From Clarireedia homoeocarpa (Eukaryota; Ascomycota; Leotiomycetes; Helotiales; Rutstroemiaceae): a DNA stretch of 64,000 nucleotides. A model generated the notes under the pieces. It ran no database searches. It was given only the letters and a program-made list of their open reading frames with translations, and was not told the origin of the DNA. Shown here piece after piece: positions 24,414-35,568 of the stretch (within the stretch, counting starts at the first letter, position 1; each line of letters opens with the position of its first letter). A program made the translations under genes and the position numbers. The stretch spans positions 93,485 through 157,484 of the forward strand of contig LNKV01000057.1 of the NCBI GenBank assembly GCA_001465935.1, in the 5' to 3' direction.

Positions 24414-25689
24414 ATGACTACGACGGAGAAATCAGATATGACTATCGATAAAGAGGAGAAGGGGGGCGTGGTCGGGGCGAAAAGAATAGCAAGATGGAGA
24501 TGTTGCCCAGGACCAACCGTCTATTTGGAGGTAATATCGCATGCGGAGATATTGGGCCGAAGTAGATGCTGACTCAAGTTCTGCGAAGGTTGTAGTTATT
24601 GCCCTACTCATTGTAGTGCTCCTCCGCCAACAACACCAGCTTGGGTGCTTAACGCTGGCAGCTTTGGGTTTCACTACAGCATCTGCAAGACCAAATACCA
24701 CTCTGCCGAAATATGTTTTCGACTATGGTAGGCACTCCAATTATATCCTGGATATTCATCACTAATCTTTTTCTTATGTAGCTCCCCTTGTATGGCTGGA
24801 CGAAGCCGAAACCTACTTTCCATCGGACATGCAAGCGCAAGTAGCCAATACTCGACCGCAAGTAAATAACACACTCATTCCTTCCGACAATCTTCCATCT
24901 CCTCTTAATCTCAGTAACCTCGCTGCTCTGAATAATTGGGGACCTGATGTCTACCTAACATCTATCGTCGACGTTACCACCTCACCCGCCTTCCTCACCG
25001 GCGTTGTACCTTCCAGCACAACCGGGCGCACCGAGTCCGCGATATCCTGCGTCGTAATTCTCTCCGATCATCGCGATAACACTGGCACGACCGACGTCTT
25101 CTATATGTATTTCTACGCCTACAATCAAGGAAACACAGTTTTGGGCCAGGAGCTTGGAGATCACATTGGAGATTGGGAACACAACATGATACGCTTTGTG
25201 AACGGGACCCCGCAAGCTGTATGGTATAGTCAGCATTCGAACGGCGAAGCATTCTTATATTCTATTGTGGAGAAGAGCGGAAAACGTCCAATAACGTATT
25301 CGGCCCGCGGAAGCCATGCAAATTATGCCACGCCTGGAACGCACGATCACACAATACCGGATCTCAATCTACCTGGCGGACTTCTACAAGATTATACATC
25401 GCGTGGCACGCTCTGGGATCCTGTGCTTAGCTCCTATTTCTACGAGTACGATATTGCGAATGAGAAGTTCTCAGCAGCGGATGAGAAGAGTCCGGTTAGC
25501 GCCATGGAGTTTGAGGGTAAATGGGGCGATGCGCAGTATGCTAGTACCGATCCGAAACAGAAACAGTTCTTCGGATTCTGGAAATACGTGGGTGGTCCCA
25601 CCGGCCCTAGGGATAAGCAGTTGGGGAGGAAGAAGATCTGTCCGGATAATGGGATCTTGTGTATTATACGGGATAGATTGGGTCCGTGA
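24414..25689 (+). CDS. Vps62-like protein
   Basis: The main exon 24782-25689 is secure. It encodes APLVWLDEAETYFPSD, the block DVFYMYFYAYNQGNTVLGQE, then HIGDWEHNMIRF and ARGSHANYATPG. These are marks of the Vps62 family (vacuolar protein sorting-associated protein 62, DUF946-type fold). The preceding exon (to 24727) gives VFDYAPLVWLDE after the splice. My 5' model is 24414-24531 joined to 24596-24727, which places one hydrophobic segment (VIALLIVVLL) after about 38 residues, like a type II membrane anchor; total about 385 residues. A start at 24541 without the first intron is also possible. Yeast VPS62 is linked to vacuolar sorting of pro-aminopeptidase; the biochemical role is unknown. Confidence 0.85.
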
Positions 25690-26213
25690 AGAGGTGGCTG
25701 TATAAGAGGTGGATGCTACATCTACAGATAGTGGGATGAGAGCGTATTCTTGTTTTTTTCCTAATGATTTATATCGGATGTGAGGGGTAAGACGGTTACG
25801 ATAGGGAACCAGTGGTTCGGATGAATATCCCTAGCTGTACGAAATTGATGAGAGACGAATGGACGGGACGATCGTATATATATTCGGAGAGGTGTTTTGG
25901 GTCTTGGAGCAACAGCACGGCACAGCACGGCGTTTGCCTATTGAGAAATTTGGATGGATGGTTTACAATACAGTAGTATAGCACAACATACACAGCATAG
26001 TTTGACGACCATTTTGAAGTTTATGGCTGCGGGGCAGTGTATGAGTGATGGTATCTGTACGATAGTGTTATATAACATTTGTACAGTACTGCGCAAGTAT
26101 GATTATGCAACGAAGGGATATACTGGTTGGGTGGGGGAGTAGATAGATAGTTAGAGTGACACCTATTCACTATTCACTATTCATCTAGCAAACACCTAAA
26201 AGAAAAGTCCGCC

Positions 26214-26360
26214 AGTTGGTAACTTATATACCAACTGAAAACTTCGATATCCAACTAATCTATGTATATGTATGTATAATTTTGAGATTCTAGCATGTGT
26301 ATGTACGTATGTATATATGAGTTCTCAATCTCCATATTTCACTTGAACAACTAGATAGAT
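26214..26360 (-). repeat. Dispersed repeat, copy D
   Basis: On the minus strand it reads TTGTTCAAGTGAAATATGGA, GATTGAGAACTCATATATAC, then GCTAGAATCTCA and finally GATATCGAAGTTTTCAGTTG. The head, the GCTAGAAT block and the TATCGAAGTTTT tail are shared with copy C in the same order. This supports an element of about 150 bp. Confidence 0.75.
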
Positions 26361-26700
26361 GGTTATACGATTAGTAAGTAGTTAGTCGGATAGTTGGTTG
26401 GTATACATACCTACCTACGATTACTTACTACTGGTGATTCATTCAAACAACACATAAAAGTACTGTAACGCAAAATGATATCCATGATTGGATGGATGAA
26501 CACTGTTGCATAAAACCACCCTACGAGCAGAGATGCTTATTATCCATGCATGCAAAGTCTACTTGGTATTGGTATGGGTATTGGTATCTACTGAAACAAT
26601 GAAAACGGATATCCCCCAACCCATGAAAAGGCACTTTTCCCCGTTAGCTGCCTTATCCATCAGCAATTTCATCAAGTACTGAGTGCACAGCATAATACAC

Positions 26701-26756
26701 TGACTGACTGACTGACTGACTGACTGACTGACTGACTGACTGACTGACTGACTGAC
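26701..26756. repeat. (TGAC)14 microsatellite
   Basis: Fourteen perfect TGAC units. It lies outside any supported gene and is likely to vary in length between isolates. Confidence 0.98.
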
Positions 26757-27077
26757 CCGATCGACTAACACTAACTGATATACTTCAGACACGCAGAAAT
26801 ACCGAACCCCTGAAGCTTCAACCCAGCATGCATATGCATATTCGCTTCCAAAAGCGTTCCCGGCTAGCGTGATATACCAAAAAAGCAACCCGCTAGTCAT
26901 CCATATCTAACCATAACTCCCTCTCTCTCCCCCAAAATAAAAGGCATAGCACGAGACACCTGACAGCGGGCAGTTAAATTGAAGTAAGTAAGCATGAAGT
27001 ACAATGAAATAGAAAAGAATCTACCCGCGTGAACTCCATTAACGAACATGTCCCCATCCCCATTCCCATCCACAGCC

Positions 27078-29888
27078 TCATCTCCAGTCCGGCTCCCAGT
27101 CCGGATGCGTAGTTCGAATGCTGGCGATTTCTTTCTTGCCTAGGGGAATATTGTTGAAGTTGTTGGGGAGCTCGAGATTTGCTCTGTAAGGAAGAAGAAA
27201 AAGAGAGTGTGTTAGTGTGATCGGGATGAATGCAAAACAACGAGATCTACCATGTAGAATTCCCCGAAAAGGTAGATATATGAATAGATGGAAAACATAC
27301 TTAACAAACGTAACCTTCATATTCCTCGCCCTATCCTTAAGCGCGACCTGATTGACTTCACGATCGAAGTTGCCCCGTTGTTCAATGAGCGACCAGCTAC
27401 AGCCGTACTTCTCAATCAAGCTGATGAGCTGGTCGTTATCGTCGTCGGACCACGGCGTGCGGGTTTGGATCCGGTATGGTGCGTGGTGGCGAGTGAGCGT
27501 GCGGGCGGTGCTGGCGACTTGGCTGAAATTTAGAAGCTCCTGCAAATCTCCTTCTTCGTCATCTTCGTCGTCGTCGTCGTCGTCAGCAGCTACGGGTACT
27601 GGTGAGGCGCGGGCTTGTCTGGAGTCGTTTTGGCCGGAGGGAATATGCTGGGATGCTGGTTCTTTCGCTCGCCCTTTGGTTCGTCGTTTGGCTCGCTCTT
27701 TGGCTCGCTCTTTGGCTCGCTCTTTTTCTCGCTCTTTTTCTCGTCGTGATTCTTCTCGATTGGCTTGCAGCTGGGCTGTTTCGTCATCCGAGTCTTCAGC
27801 ATCGTCGGCGACCAAAGTGTGAGAAGCCAAGGAGTCATGATACGACCTTTCGCCATCAACTTGTACTACACGTGGTTTTTTGGATTGGCGCGCTTCAGCT
27901 CGAGTGCGAGCTGTTACCACGGTGGTTTGTCTGAGAGTGGGATCGTGAACTTTCATATCTCGTTGGAAGCCTTCATCTTGGCTTGAGTCCGCATCACTTT
28001 GCCCATCTGTGTGGGACCTTTTTCGCTTCTTGCCTCTCTTGTTGTTGGGCTTTTCTGGAAGATTTTGCTGGCTATCTCCATCCCACTCAACGCGCGTAGA
28101 GTTCGGCTGTGGATCCACCATCCGCAACGATTTGTTTACAGCTTCGCCGCGGCGATTTTCCTTATTCTTCTCCAAAGTAGCGGCTTTGAAACTAGATAAG
28201 ACAGCCTCAGGTGAGTCGTCCTCCATCTCTGCTGGACGTTTTCTTGCTGGTTGCGATGAACCTGCACGATTTGAAGTAGGCGGGTTGGGCATAGACTCAA
28301 CCGCAGAAGTGGATGATTCTCCATTGCTCTTTCGTTGTTGAAGTGCTCTTACACTACTTTTTCCGTTATACAGACTAGGGATATTTAGTAGGTGTAGGTG
28401 ATCACCAGGGAAGTTTCGCAATTGGCTGAAAAGACACAACACAAGTTGCTGCGAATTAAAGAGACATACCTTTTAGGTTTTTCGGTTTCTCTAACAATTG
28501 ATGGGGGTTCTATCTGATCGGAACCTCCAACTGTTGGTTTGAAATCAAATATGATCTGAGGGTAAGGGTTCTCATTAGCCGCTACCGCCCCCTTAAGTAA
28601 CTCGACGATGGTTTCTACGCCGCCAAGACGGTTTAGCTCTTCTTGAAGTTCATCAAAGCGTTTTTGAGCATAGTCCGCAATGTCGTTGTAAAAATCGGCT
28701 AGAGGGTATTGACCTTCCAAGGCGGCAAAGTCTACATACTCCCCTGGACCCGTGGCCATATCCGCTTCCAAGAATGACCGACGAATTGTCAGTAATCGCT
28801 GTCGTATCTCTTTTTTTTGTAAATGTAAAGGGAAAACATCGGTACTAATCCCTTCCACGGGAAGCACTTCTTCCTCCTGATCTAAAAATATAGACTTCAC
28901 GATCTCGTCGGGGTCGAAGTTTGGCTGGTTTTCTAGTTCTCGAAAGAGGAAGATAGCGCGCTGAGTACGAATATCGAGAGAGACATCAAGGGTTTCCGTG
29001 GTCAAATTACTGCTCTTCCAATCCGATAAGAACGCCTTTGGAAATTCCTTTTCAAGCATCTGAATGAAATTGAGGGTGTCAATTGGGCTTGCCTGACTTT
29101 GTCGTTGGTCTATAATTTGGCACTTCAGAATTGCGAGGTTGGCTATGTGAAGTAGGGCACTAGGATCCCTTGTTGGCGATTCGTCGTGTGAACCAAACAG
29201 TTGTTGGAGGACGTGAACACTAATATAACTTCCCTCATCCCCTTTGAAGGCCCCCCTATGCACATTAAACGCTTTCCTAAGACGTAGCAGTTCCTTGGGT
29301 GGCCGTGTAGAACCATTATGATTCGTCAACGATTGTAGTACTTTGAGAGCGGCATCGTACAAATCAGGGAGAGCATCCACAACCTCCTCGGAATCCAGGT
29401 CTTCTAGTAGCGCATCCGTGTATGTGGTATCTTGGGTTCTATCTGTCAATGCTGGAGATTGCGATCGACTTCCAGCGGCTTCTTCGTTGTCATTTGGCTG
29501 GTTTTCTTCTTCGTCCGGCTCTTCTCCAGTTGCAACTTCCTCGACTTCTGGAAGCGGAGGAAGATCTAATTACTGGTTAGCAATGACAAACCATGCGTTG
29601 CGTTATGAGCTTTTATCGACCTCTAGTTTCTTTTGTCGCTTTACCGCGACTTGTGGCATCTTTTTCTTCCTTGCTCGCATCTTCAGTTCTGTCGACATCT
29701 CCTTGGCGCGGTGGCCTTTTCCCAGCGCGCAACGCTATTGCATTCGACTTCACATCCAAATCTCTGCTTTGACTCCGTGTCGATCTCGATCGCGTTCGTT
29801 CTCCAATGGGGCTTCCTGACTGTCGCTGCCGAAGTCCTGAGAGTGATGAGGGGGATCCTGGCGATCGAGCAGATGTACGTCCAGCCAT
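27078..29888 (-). CDS. Telobox Myb protein, TRF/Taz1-like telomere repeat-binding factor
   Basis: Four exons: 29621-29888, 28470-29565, 28425-27301 and 27183-27078, about 864 residues. The C-terminal Myb domain (about residues 778-825) reads TPWSDDDNDQLISLIEKYG and ends in VALKDRARNMK, a telobox motif (VDLKDKxRNxK type) used by TRF, Taz1 and Tbf1 proteins to bind TTAGGG repeats. The helical region of exon 2 (about residues 150-440), including ALLHIANLAILKCQI, would fit a TRFH dimerisation domain, but this is inference. Between them lies a charged, disordered linker with (K/R)ERAKERAKE repeats and an acidic run of Asp/Glu. The last splice gives RNMKVTFVKANLELPNNF. The first donor, GTCGAT, is atypical, so exon 1 is the weakest part. 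Expected role: telomere protection and possibly promoter binding at TTAGGG-like sites. Confidence 0.87.
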
Positions 29889-30610
29889 TTCGCGCAGCTA
29901 TGTCGCAGATCGCTGTTAGTCAAATGATTATTACAGAAATGATCGCTCCAAGAATGCGATCAGTCGGTCGTAATTGCGACGTTGAATTCGGCGCCTCGTT
30001 GTGCATCAATGGCAGTGAGGTTGCATGTGGGAGAGACCAGATGACGCGCTTTGTTTATCGCGAAGTTGAGGGAAGTTCAAAAAACGGCGGGGAAACCCGA
30101 TTTAGGCACGGAATCATGTGATGTTTGATATCTAGTTCTGATTGGTTGGTCTATTAAGGATAAAGGTTCCCTGCTTGCATCGCCACAAGCCACAAGCCAC
30201 ATGCAAATATTTTGAATCCAGTAGTTAACTTATTAAGGGGACTTTCAAGATGTGGTCTAGACTTCCTTAATGCATCCACCCTTGTCCCTTACCACAGCTC
30301 TACTTTGTATAGATTCTAGATACAAATTCGTTGCAAATTCTAGTAAGTGTATTTACGAGTTTTCAATATCCAGTTTTCACTTGGATAATCACTCTGTTTC
30401 CTTTTCTCGTTCTCATGCTCTACATATCCTCCTTCTAGAGCAAAAGAGATATCCCTTGGAATTGCTTTAGACTTTCTCCGCTGGCCAAATATTAAGAGAC
30501 AGATTGCCTTAACATCTGTCTTATTCTTGACTAACTCACACTATCTTCTAATGTCAGCAAACAAGGTAACCCCAAAATCCATTGAACTTGAACGGCAGTC
30601 TCATATGCGA
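29889..30610. other. Intergenic
   Basis: Promoter of the telobox gene and a minus-strand copy of the dispersed repeat. No gene is seen. Confidence 0.35.
30300..30395 (-). repeat. Dispersed repeat, copy E
   Basis: On the minus strand it reads GATTATCCAAGTGAAAACTG, then GATATTGAAAACTCGTAAAT, ACACTTACTAGAATTTGC. Block order and spacing match copies B, C and D; identity is lower. Confidence 0.7.
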
Positions 30611-31039
30611 TCACGGGAGCGCGTCTACACCTAAAGAAGAGTACGGAGTAGATCCAAACTGACACTCAACCCGGTTCCATAGCCATTCTGGTGAATCTCT
30701 GGAGCGGATCGTATTGGGCGTCAACTCGTAGAACCTATTAGGCAGTTGCAAGTGTGTAGGGTCCATGGATAATGGCAAATATTCGTTGTAAGGCGGGGGA
30801 GATTCATAAAGATCCGAATAACTCAATTTACGTGGACAGAGGCCCATTTCTGGTTATGATGAATAGGTGGTGCCTATAAAGGTCTCGATAGCCTGGGAAG
30901 TGAGTTGAAGAGGCTCGAGGAAACAGACACAGCCCGCGATCAACGCGAAGATGAGGGATGTGACTGGGCGAAATGAAGGCTGAGTGGAGGTTGAATGGAG
31001 GTTGTGTGTTTCCTGAGCTACTTGGGAAGAAGAGACCAT
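30611..31039 (-). pseudogene. Hypothetical single-TM protein interrupted by one stop
   Basis: From the ATG at 31039 a 61-residue reading frame with a hydrophobic segment (VTSLIFALIAGCVCFLEPL) stops at TAA (30854-30856). The same frame resumes at once and stays open for about 80 residues (MGLCPRKLSYSDLYESPPPY, then NEYLPLSMDP) to a second stop at 30611-30613. A long same-frame continuation right after a single stop suggests one gene of about 142 codons with a nonsense mutation, a misread base, or an unseen intron (an ACCAG acceptor lies just past the stop, but no good donor). I do not recognise the product. Even the existence of a gene is uncertain. Confidence 0.35.
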
Positions 31040-31529
31040 GGCTATCGAGGGTTAGAACTGGGTGTTACAGCCCTGCTAAATTGAAGTCGGTGGTGGCTTT
31101 TACTACTTAGATACTCAGTGGAGGACTTTGTTAGGTGTTTTCTGGTAGAAATCTTAACATAAACTATCTAAATAGCAAGTCGACAACAACACCCAAAGGG
31201 CTCTCAGACAATGAAACATTAACTTACAACATCTCAGATTCCCATTCTCTAGGATAGCATAGTAGTAGCATTCCTTTCCCTGGTTTCAAGAACGCAGGTC
31301 CGACCCCAGAGCTAAATCCGCTTACGCGTGCAAAACGTTGCTACTAGAATCTGCGTGCTAATTGTCCCAGGGTAACGACTGAATATCCCCTATTTTTGTG
31401 GGGCATGCTTCTCTTACAGCACTAGCCTTAATTGGGACACTGTGGTCTGGTGTCCTTACCCCAAAACCATTTCAATAATTTGGATCCTCATACGGCGATT
31501 GCCTTCTACATTTCATAATTATTAAAAAC

Positions 31530-33234
31530 ATGAGACTCCAAAAGGGACAATCGTCATTGCTTCTGCTATTGTTGCCATCGCTGGCAGGTGCTCTGTCCGC
31601 TGCCGCCCAGGACAACATTCAATCCGCCTTATCAAAGAACACAGATTCGCAGACCGCAAAGGTGGAAATTGACTCGACCGTCGTAGATACTGGGAATAAA
31701 CCAAAGTTTGAAGTTGGCACCAAAGATGCGCCTGTCGATGGGAAGGATGGAAAACCACACGCTGGTCCATTTGTAGGCAATGAGAAGGACCCGAAAACGG
31801 ATGCAAAGCCGGATCCCAAGAAGCCCAAGGCGACCGAAGATGGAGAGCTGGTTGTGCCTGGCACGAAAAGCGCGAAGCCTAAGGAGGAGGCAATGGTTGC
31901 AGCTGATGGCACTAAGATCCCGCAAGTTAATGACGGAGTGATGAACGATCCTAGTCGAGAGCCTCCAAAGCACGGAACAACTGGAACAGAGGGCGGAGTC
32001 AGCGAGAAAGACAAGGCTAGAAAGGCGAAAGAAGGTCAAACGGGCGAGAAGGTCGAGAAGAAGCCAGATTCACCAAAGGAAGCACCTCCACTACCACACA
32101 GCGAACAGAAGACCCAGAGCGACAAGGATACTACGAAGAAGGCAAAAGACACAGATGATAAAACTTCCGACAGTACTGATAGCCTTGCAGGTTTGGATAA
32201 ACCTGCAGATCTTCCTGATAAAACGCACAATTCCCCTCATCCAATTCCTAATTCTGCCAACAAGGACCACTTAGATGTTACCAAATCTGACACAAAAACA
32301 ATCCCAACTCCTGAGTTGGAAGGGGAGGGCAATGATGGTCTCATTCAACCTCTTCACTCATTTGTCCTATCACTTACGATGATTCTCTTTTCTGAGATTG
32401 GCGACAAAACTTTCCTGATCGCTGCCTTGATGGCAATGAAACATGACCGACTTCTCGTATTTTCTGCCGCTTTTGCAGCATTGATAACTATGACTATTCT
32501 ATCTGCTGTCCTAGGTCATGCGGTCCCTACCTTGATTCCAAAAAGATTCACGAACTTCCTGGCTTCCGCACTATTCCTAGTTTTTGGAGCTCGTCTATTG
32601 AGGGAAGGATTAGCTATGGACCCAAATGAAGGCGTTGCGGCAGAAATGCAAGAAGTGGAACTTGAACTTGAGGAGAAGGAACACCAAGCAAAGCAGCAAG
32701 GACGACGTCGATCATCTGTCTCACCATATGCTCTTGAAATGGGTCTTGGTGGTGGGAAACGCTCAAGCACACGAAAATCAAGATCCGGATCTCGTCTGCC
32801 ATCGCCACCACGAAGCCCTTCATCTTCACCAGAACGTTCACTATCTCCTAAAAGATCCACACTCAAAAATGTAGCTGGTGGTCTTAATAATCTTCTCTCG
32901 TTACTGCTAAGTCCAGCGTGGGTACAAACATTTGTTATGACCTTCCTTGGAGAATGGGGTGACCGTAGTCAAATTGCTACCATTGCTATGGCTGCCGGTC
33001 AAGATTATTGGTGGGTGACTGGTGGTGCGGTCAGTGGCCATGCTGTGTGCACTGGAGTAGCTGTTATTGGGGGACGAGCTATTGCCGGCAAGGTCAGCTT
33101 GAGAGTTGGTAAGTTTAACTGTTTGTCCTGCATTGGTATATAATTCTAACCTTTTTCAAGTAACGTTGGGAGGAGCAATTGCTTTCCTAGCCTTTGGCGT
33201 AATCTATCTCGTCGAAGCGCTGTACTACGCATAA
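31530..33234 (+). CDS. GDT1/TMEM165 family Ca2+/Mn2+ transporter
   Basis: Two exons, 31530-33108 and 33161-33234, giving about 550 residues. An N-terminal signal peptide (LLLLLLPSLAGALSAAAQ) leads into about 250 residues of low-complexity Lys/Pro/Asp/Thr-rich sequence. The UPF0016 transporter core then carries the two signature motifs E-x-G-D-(K/R)-(T/S): SEIGDKTFL near residue 288 and GEWGDRSQIAT near residue 474. Between them is a Ser/Arg-rich cytosolic loop (SRSGSRLPSPPRSPSSSPER). The small last exon supplies the final helix (GGAIAFLAFGVIYLVEALYY). Family members exchange Ca2+ or Mn2+ for protons in the Golgi and support glycosylation. Yeast Gdt1 is about 280 residues, so this protein is nearly twice as long because of the extension and loop. 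Confidence 0.92.
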
Positions 33235-34692
33235 ACTTTCTACCTTTTCAACCTTCCATTTCGATTCACGTAATAACAGCACACTTCAGCAAAGAACATC
33301 ACTTTGGGCATACAATGAGCGGGCTCTCCTTTTACTTTCCCTTTATCTGTGGTGAACGGTGTGGAACAAACCATTCCTTCACGGGATTGAGGATTAAGGT
33401 GGTAGACCCCGCTATGATTATGTTAGGAGCGTTGGTGGTTTTTCTTTTCCCGTTTGTAGGTTTTAGTCTTGGCGAACAACGTGGACATGACAGAAGTTAT
33501 CAAAACAGGGGAACTCACGGATTTACATTTGATCTTAATATATGAGGGATGTACTTTACTGTACGATATGAACTCTGAGCGGGGCCGGGAATAAAATGGA
33601 TGAGCGTGGACGCGGGAGGCGGTGTTGTTTGGTGTGGTTATGATTACACTTCTAGAAGTACTTCAGATCAGGTTAATGTACAGTGGAAAATGACAATATT
33701 CAGATTTCTTGGATCATCACACAGATGCCAACGTCGAGAAGTAAGATGGAACTTGCATAGAGCATATGGTTGTCTTTCTGGGTCAAACAGAAATCCTCCA
33801 TAGTGATTCTCAATGTCCAATCGAGAGTTAGACATTGGAACACTACCCCAGCACAATCAGGAAGCTCTAGAAGCTGTCGCCATTTTTGAGAATTAACATG
33901 AAACAAGAAGACGCATCGGATCTCTCCTCTGGGGATATGCCGCTTTTGGGAATGAAGGGTTCACAGACCAAATGGTCTGAATTTGTATGTAACCTTAGCA
34001 AAGCAGCACGCCAATAACCTTACGCGTAATCAAGGCAAGTTGCCGGTATGAATCCATCAAACGTTTCAAACATTATCCTTTATTCCAAGGCTCCAGCTCG
34101 CAACCTTGCGGCAGGATTCGACAGGAAATCTTTCGAGGAGAGCGCGATCCTGTTTCCTGGCTTGTATGCCTGCCCCTTGTGTGGCGACGGAAACGGAAAT
34201 TTCAAGCGCTTCTGCCATCTGGGTGATGTTTGGATATGGCACTGACAATTACCTTGGAGACAGTGCCTGACTTCGGATAGACTCGTATACTCTCGTTCTT
34301 CTTCGGATTGGTTTCGTCTTAATATCAGCTTCTCCGCAATCACGAGGTCCTGGCTCAAGTCAAGGTTCCTATTCAACTTTGTGTTACGCTTACTTATGCT
34401 TTTTATGCGCCGCCAATTCACCATCAGTACTGTACTCTGATTTCCAAGGGGTTAAGTCTTCCCATGAAGTAGTTTGCCGTTATGATCTGAGTAGATCATG
34501 GGTTAGGGCCGGGTCCACACGGTGACTGTTCTTTACACACAACCTCCGAGTTTCTTTCCCACCTATATGATCACGACATGTCTGCTGTTCATGGTATTTG
34601 ACTTCTTTCTTTCCCACTACTTTCTTTTCTTTCCATCCTACGAACAATTCAAGCAGTGCTCAGCGTCGGTCTTTACCAATCATAACGCAATC
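33235..34692. other. Intergenic
   Basis: Nearly 1.5 kb with no supported gene. Short frames on both strands overlap each other and match nothing I know. Confidence 0.35.
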
Positions 34693-35175
34693 ATGCGTGC
34701 CACACTTCTTGCCAGTGGCATTACTTCAGTCCTTCCAGATGCTAGCATCAAGACATTCCCCAACTCCTTGACCCTATCCGCCAGCTCCGACCCCATCAAG
34801 GCCGGCTACTGGACCGGCTTGCCTCATCATCGTCGAACTCCCTTCTCCGTCTCTCCGGATGGAAAATCGGCATATCTAGCCTACTTCGATGATAGCTACA
34901 CCAAAGTCTACGTCCAGCAAGTCAGCGTGGACGACTTCACAGCCGTAGGAGAAGCAGTCTCCGTTACTGCTTACGAAGCTGCTGGATTGGTTGCCCAGGA
35001 TGATGGTTTCGCCCTGATGGCTACTATCAACGCTACAAGCACAACTGATGCTAATAATGCTCCGAGCAAATATCACGTATTATATATACACGCCCCAATA
35101 ATTGCCATACTGCAAACATATCACAAACTCACAGTAGCAGGCAGTATTCCAAGTTTAAAGGAGAGAAAATCTTAG
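34693..35175 (+). pseudogene. Truncated conserved fungal secreted protein
   Basis: The frame from ATG 34693 encodes about 160 residues. The segment SIKTFPNSLTLSASSDP, followed by IKAGYWTGLPHHRRTPFSVS and PDGKSAYLAYFDDS, resembles the N-terminal part of a conserved secreted protein of filamentous ascomycetes, as I recall it, normally several hundred residues long and possibly beta-propeller-like. Here likeness ends near NNAPSKYHVLYIHAP, and the remaining residues (ILQTYHKLTVAGSIPSLKER) look random before the stop. The signal peptide is also poor: Pro and Asp interrupt the expected Ala-rich cleavage region. No downstream exon restoring the family is visible before the convergent MFS gene. I judge this a truncated remnant, though transcription is possible. 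Confidence 0.55.
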
Positions 35176-35568
35176 GTTTCGTGGATTCATAGGATCGCAT
35201 CACATCGATCTAGTGGACTACCAACAATCATCCGAAAAAGAAAGAAAAAAAGTCATGCAGAACATAAAAAGGTATCTACAAATTTCCACCAATGAGGCCA
35301 CGCGGCACTCAATTTATCCCATCATGCCAATGCCGCGTTGTGTCTGATCGTATCTCATCCCATCACAATCCATGCAATGAACCGAACGCAATGCTATAAC
35401 CCCAAGAGAAGAGACGCACACTCTCCAAAAGACAGACAACACATCAGAGAACGAAAGATCCATCCTGAACGCCTCGCTAAATCCATAAATGCCAACCATC
35501 GCGCCAGTCCTCTGCAGCTGTCTTCAGCTCACAAACGTCACCGCATCTGCACATATCCCAACATCTAA
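35176..35568. other. Intergenic between convergent genes
   Basis: Only 3' regions are expected here. Nothing else is seen. Confidence 0.35.

Larger units (their letters stand above)
25690..27077. other. Intergenic with repeats
   Basis: No gene is supported in this 1.4 kb. It contains a minus-strand copy of the dispersed repeat, a run of ATGTATGTA/TAGATAGA-like low-complexity sequence and a (TGAC)n microsatellite. Confidence 0.4.
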
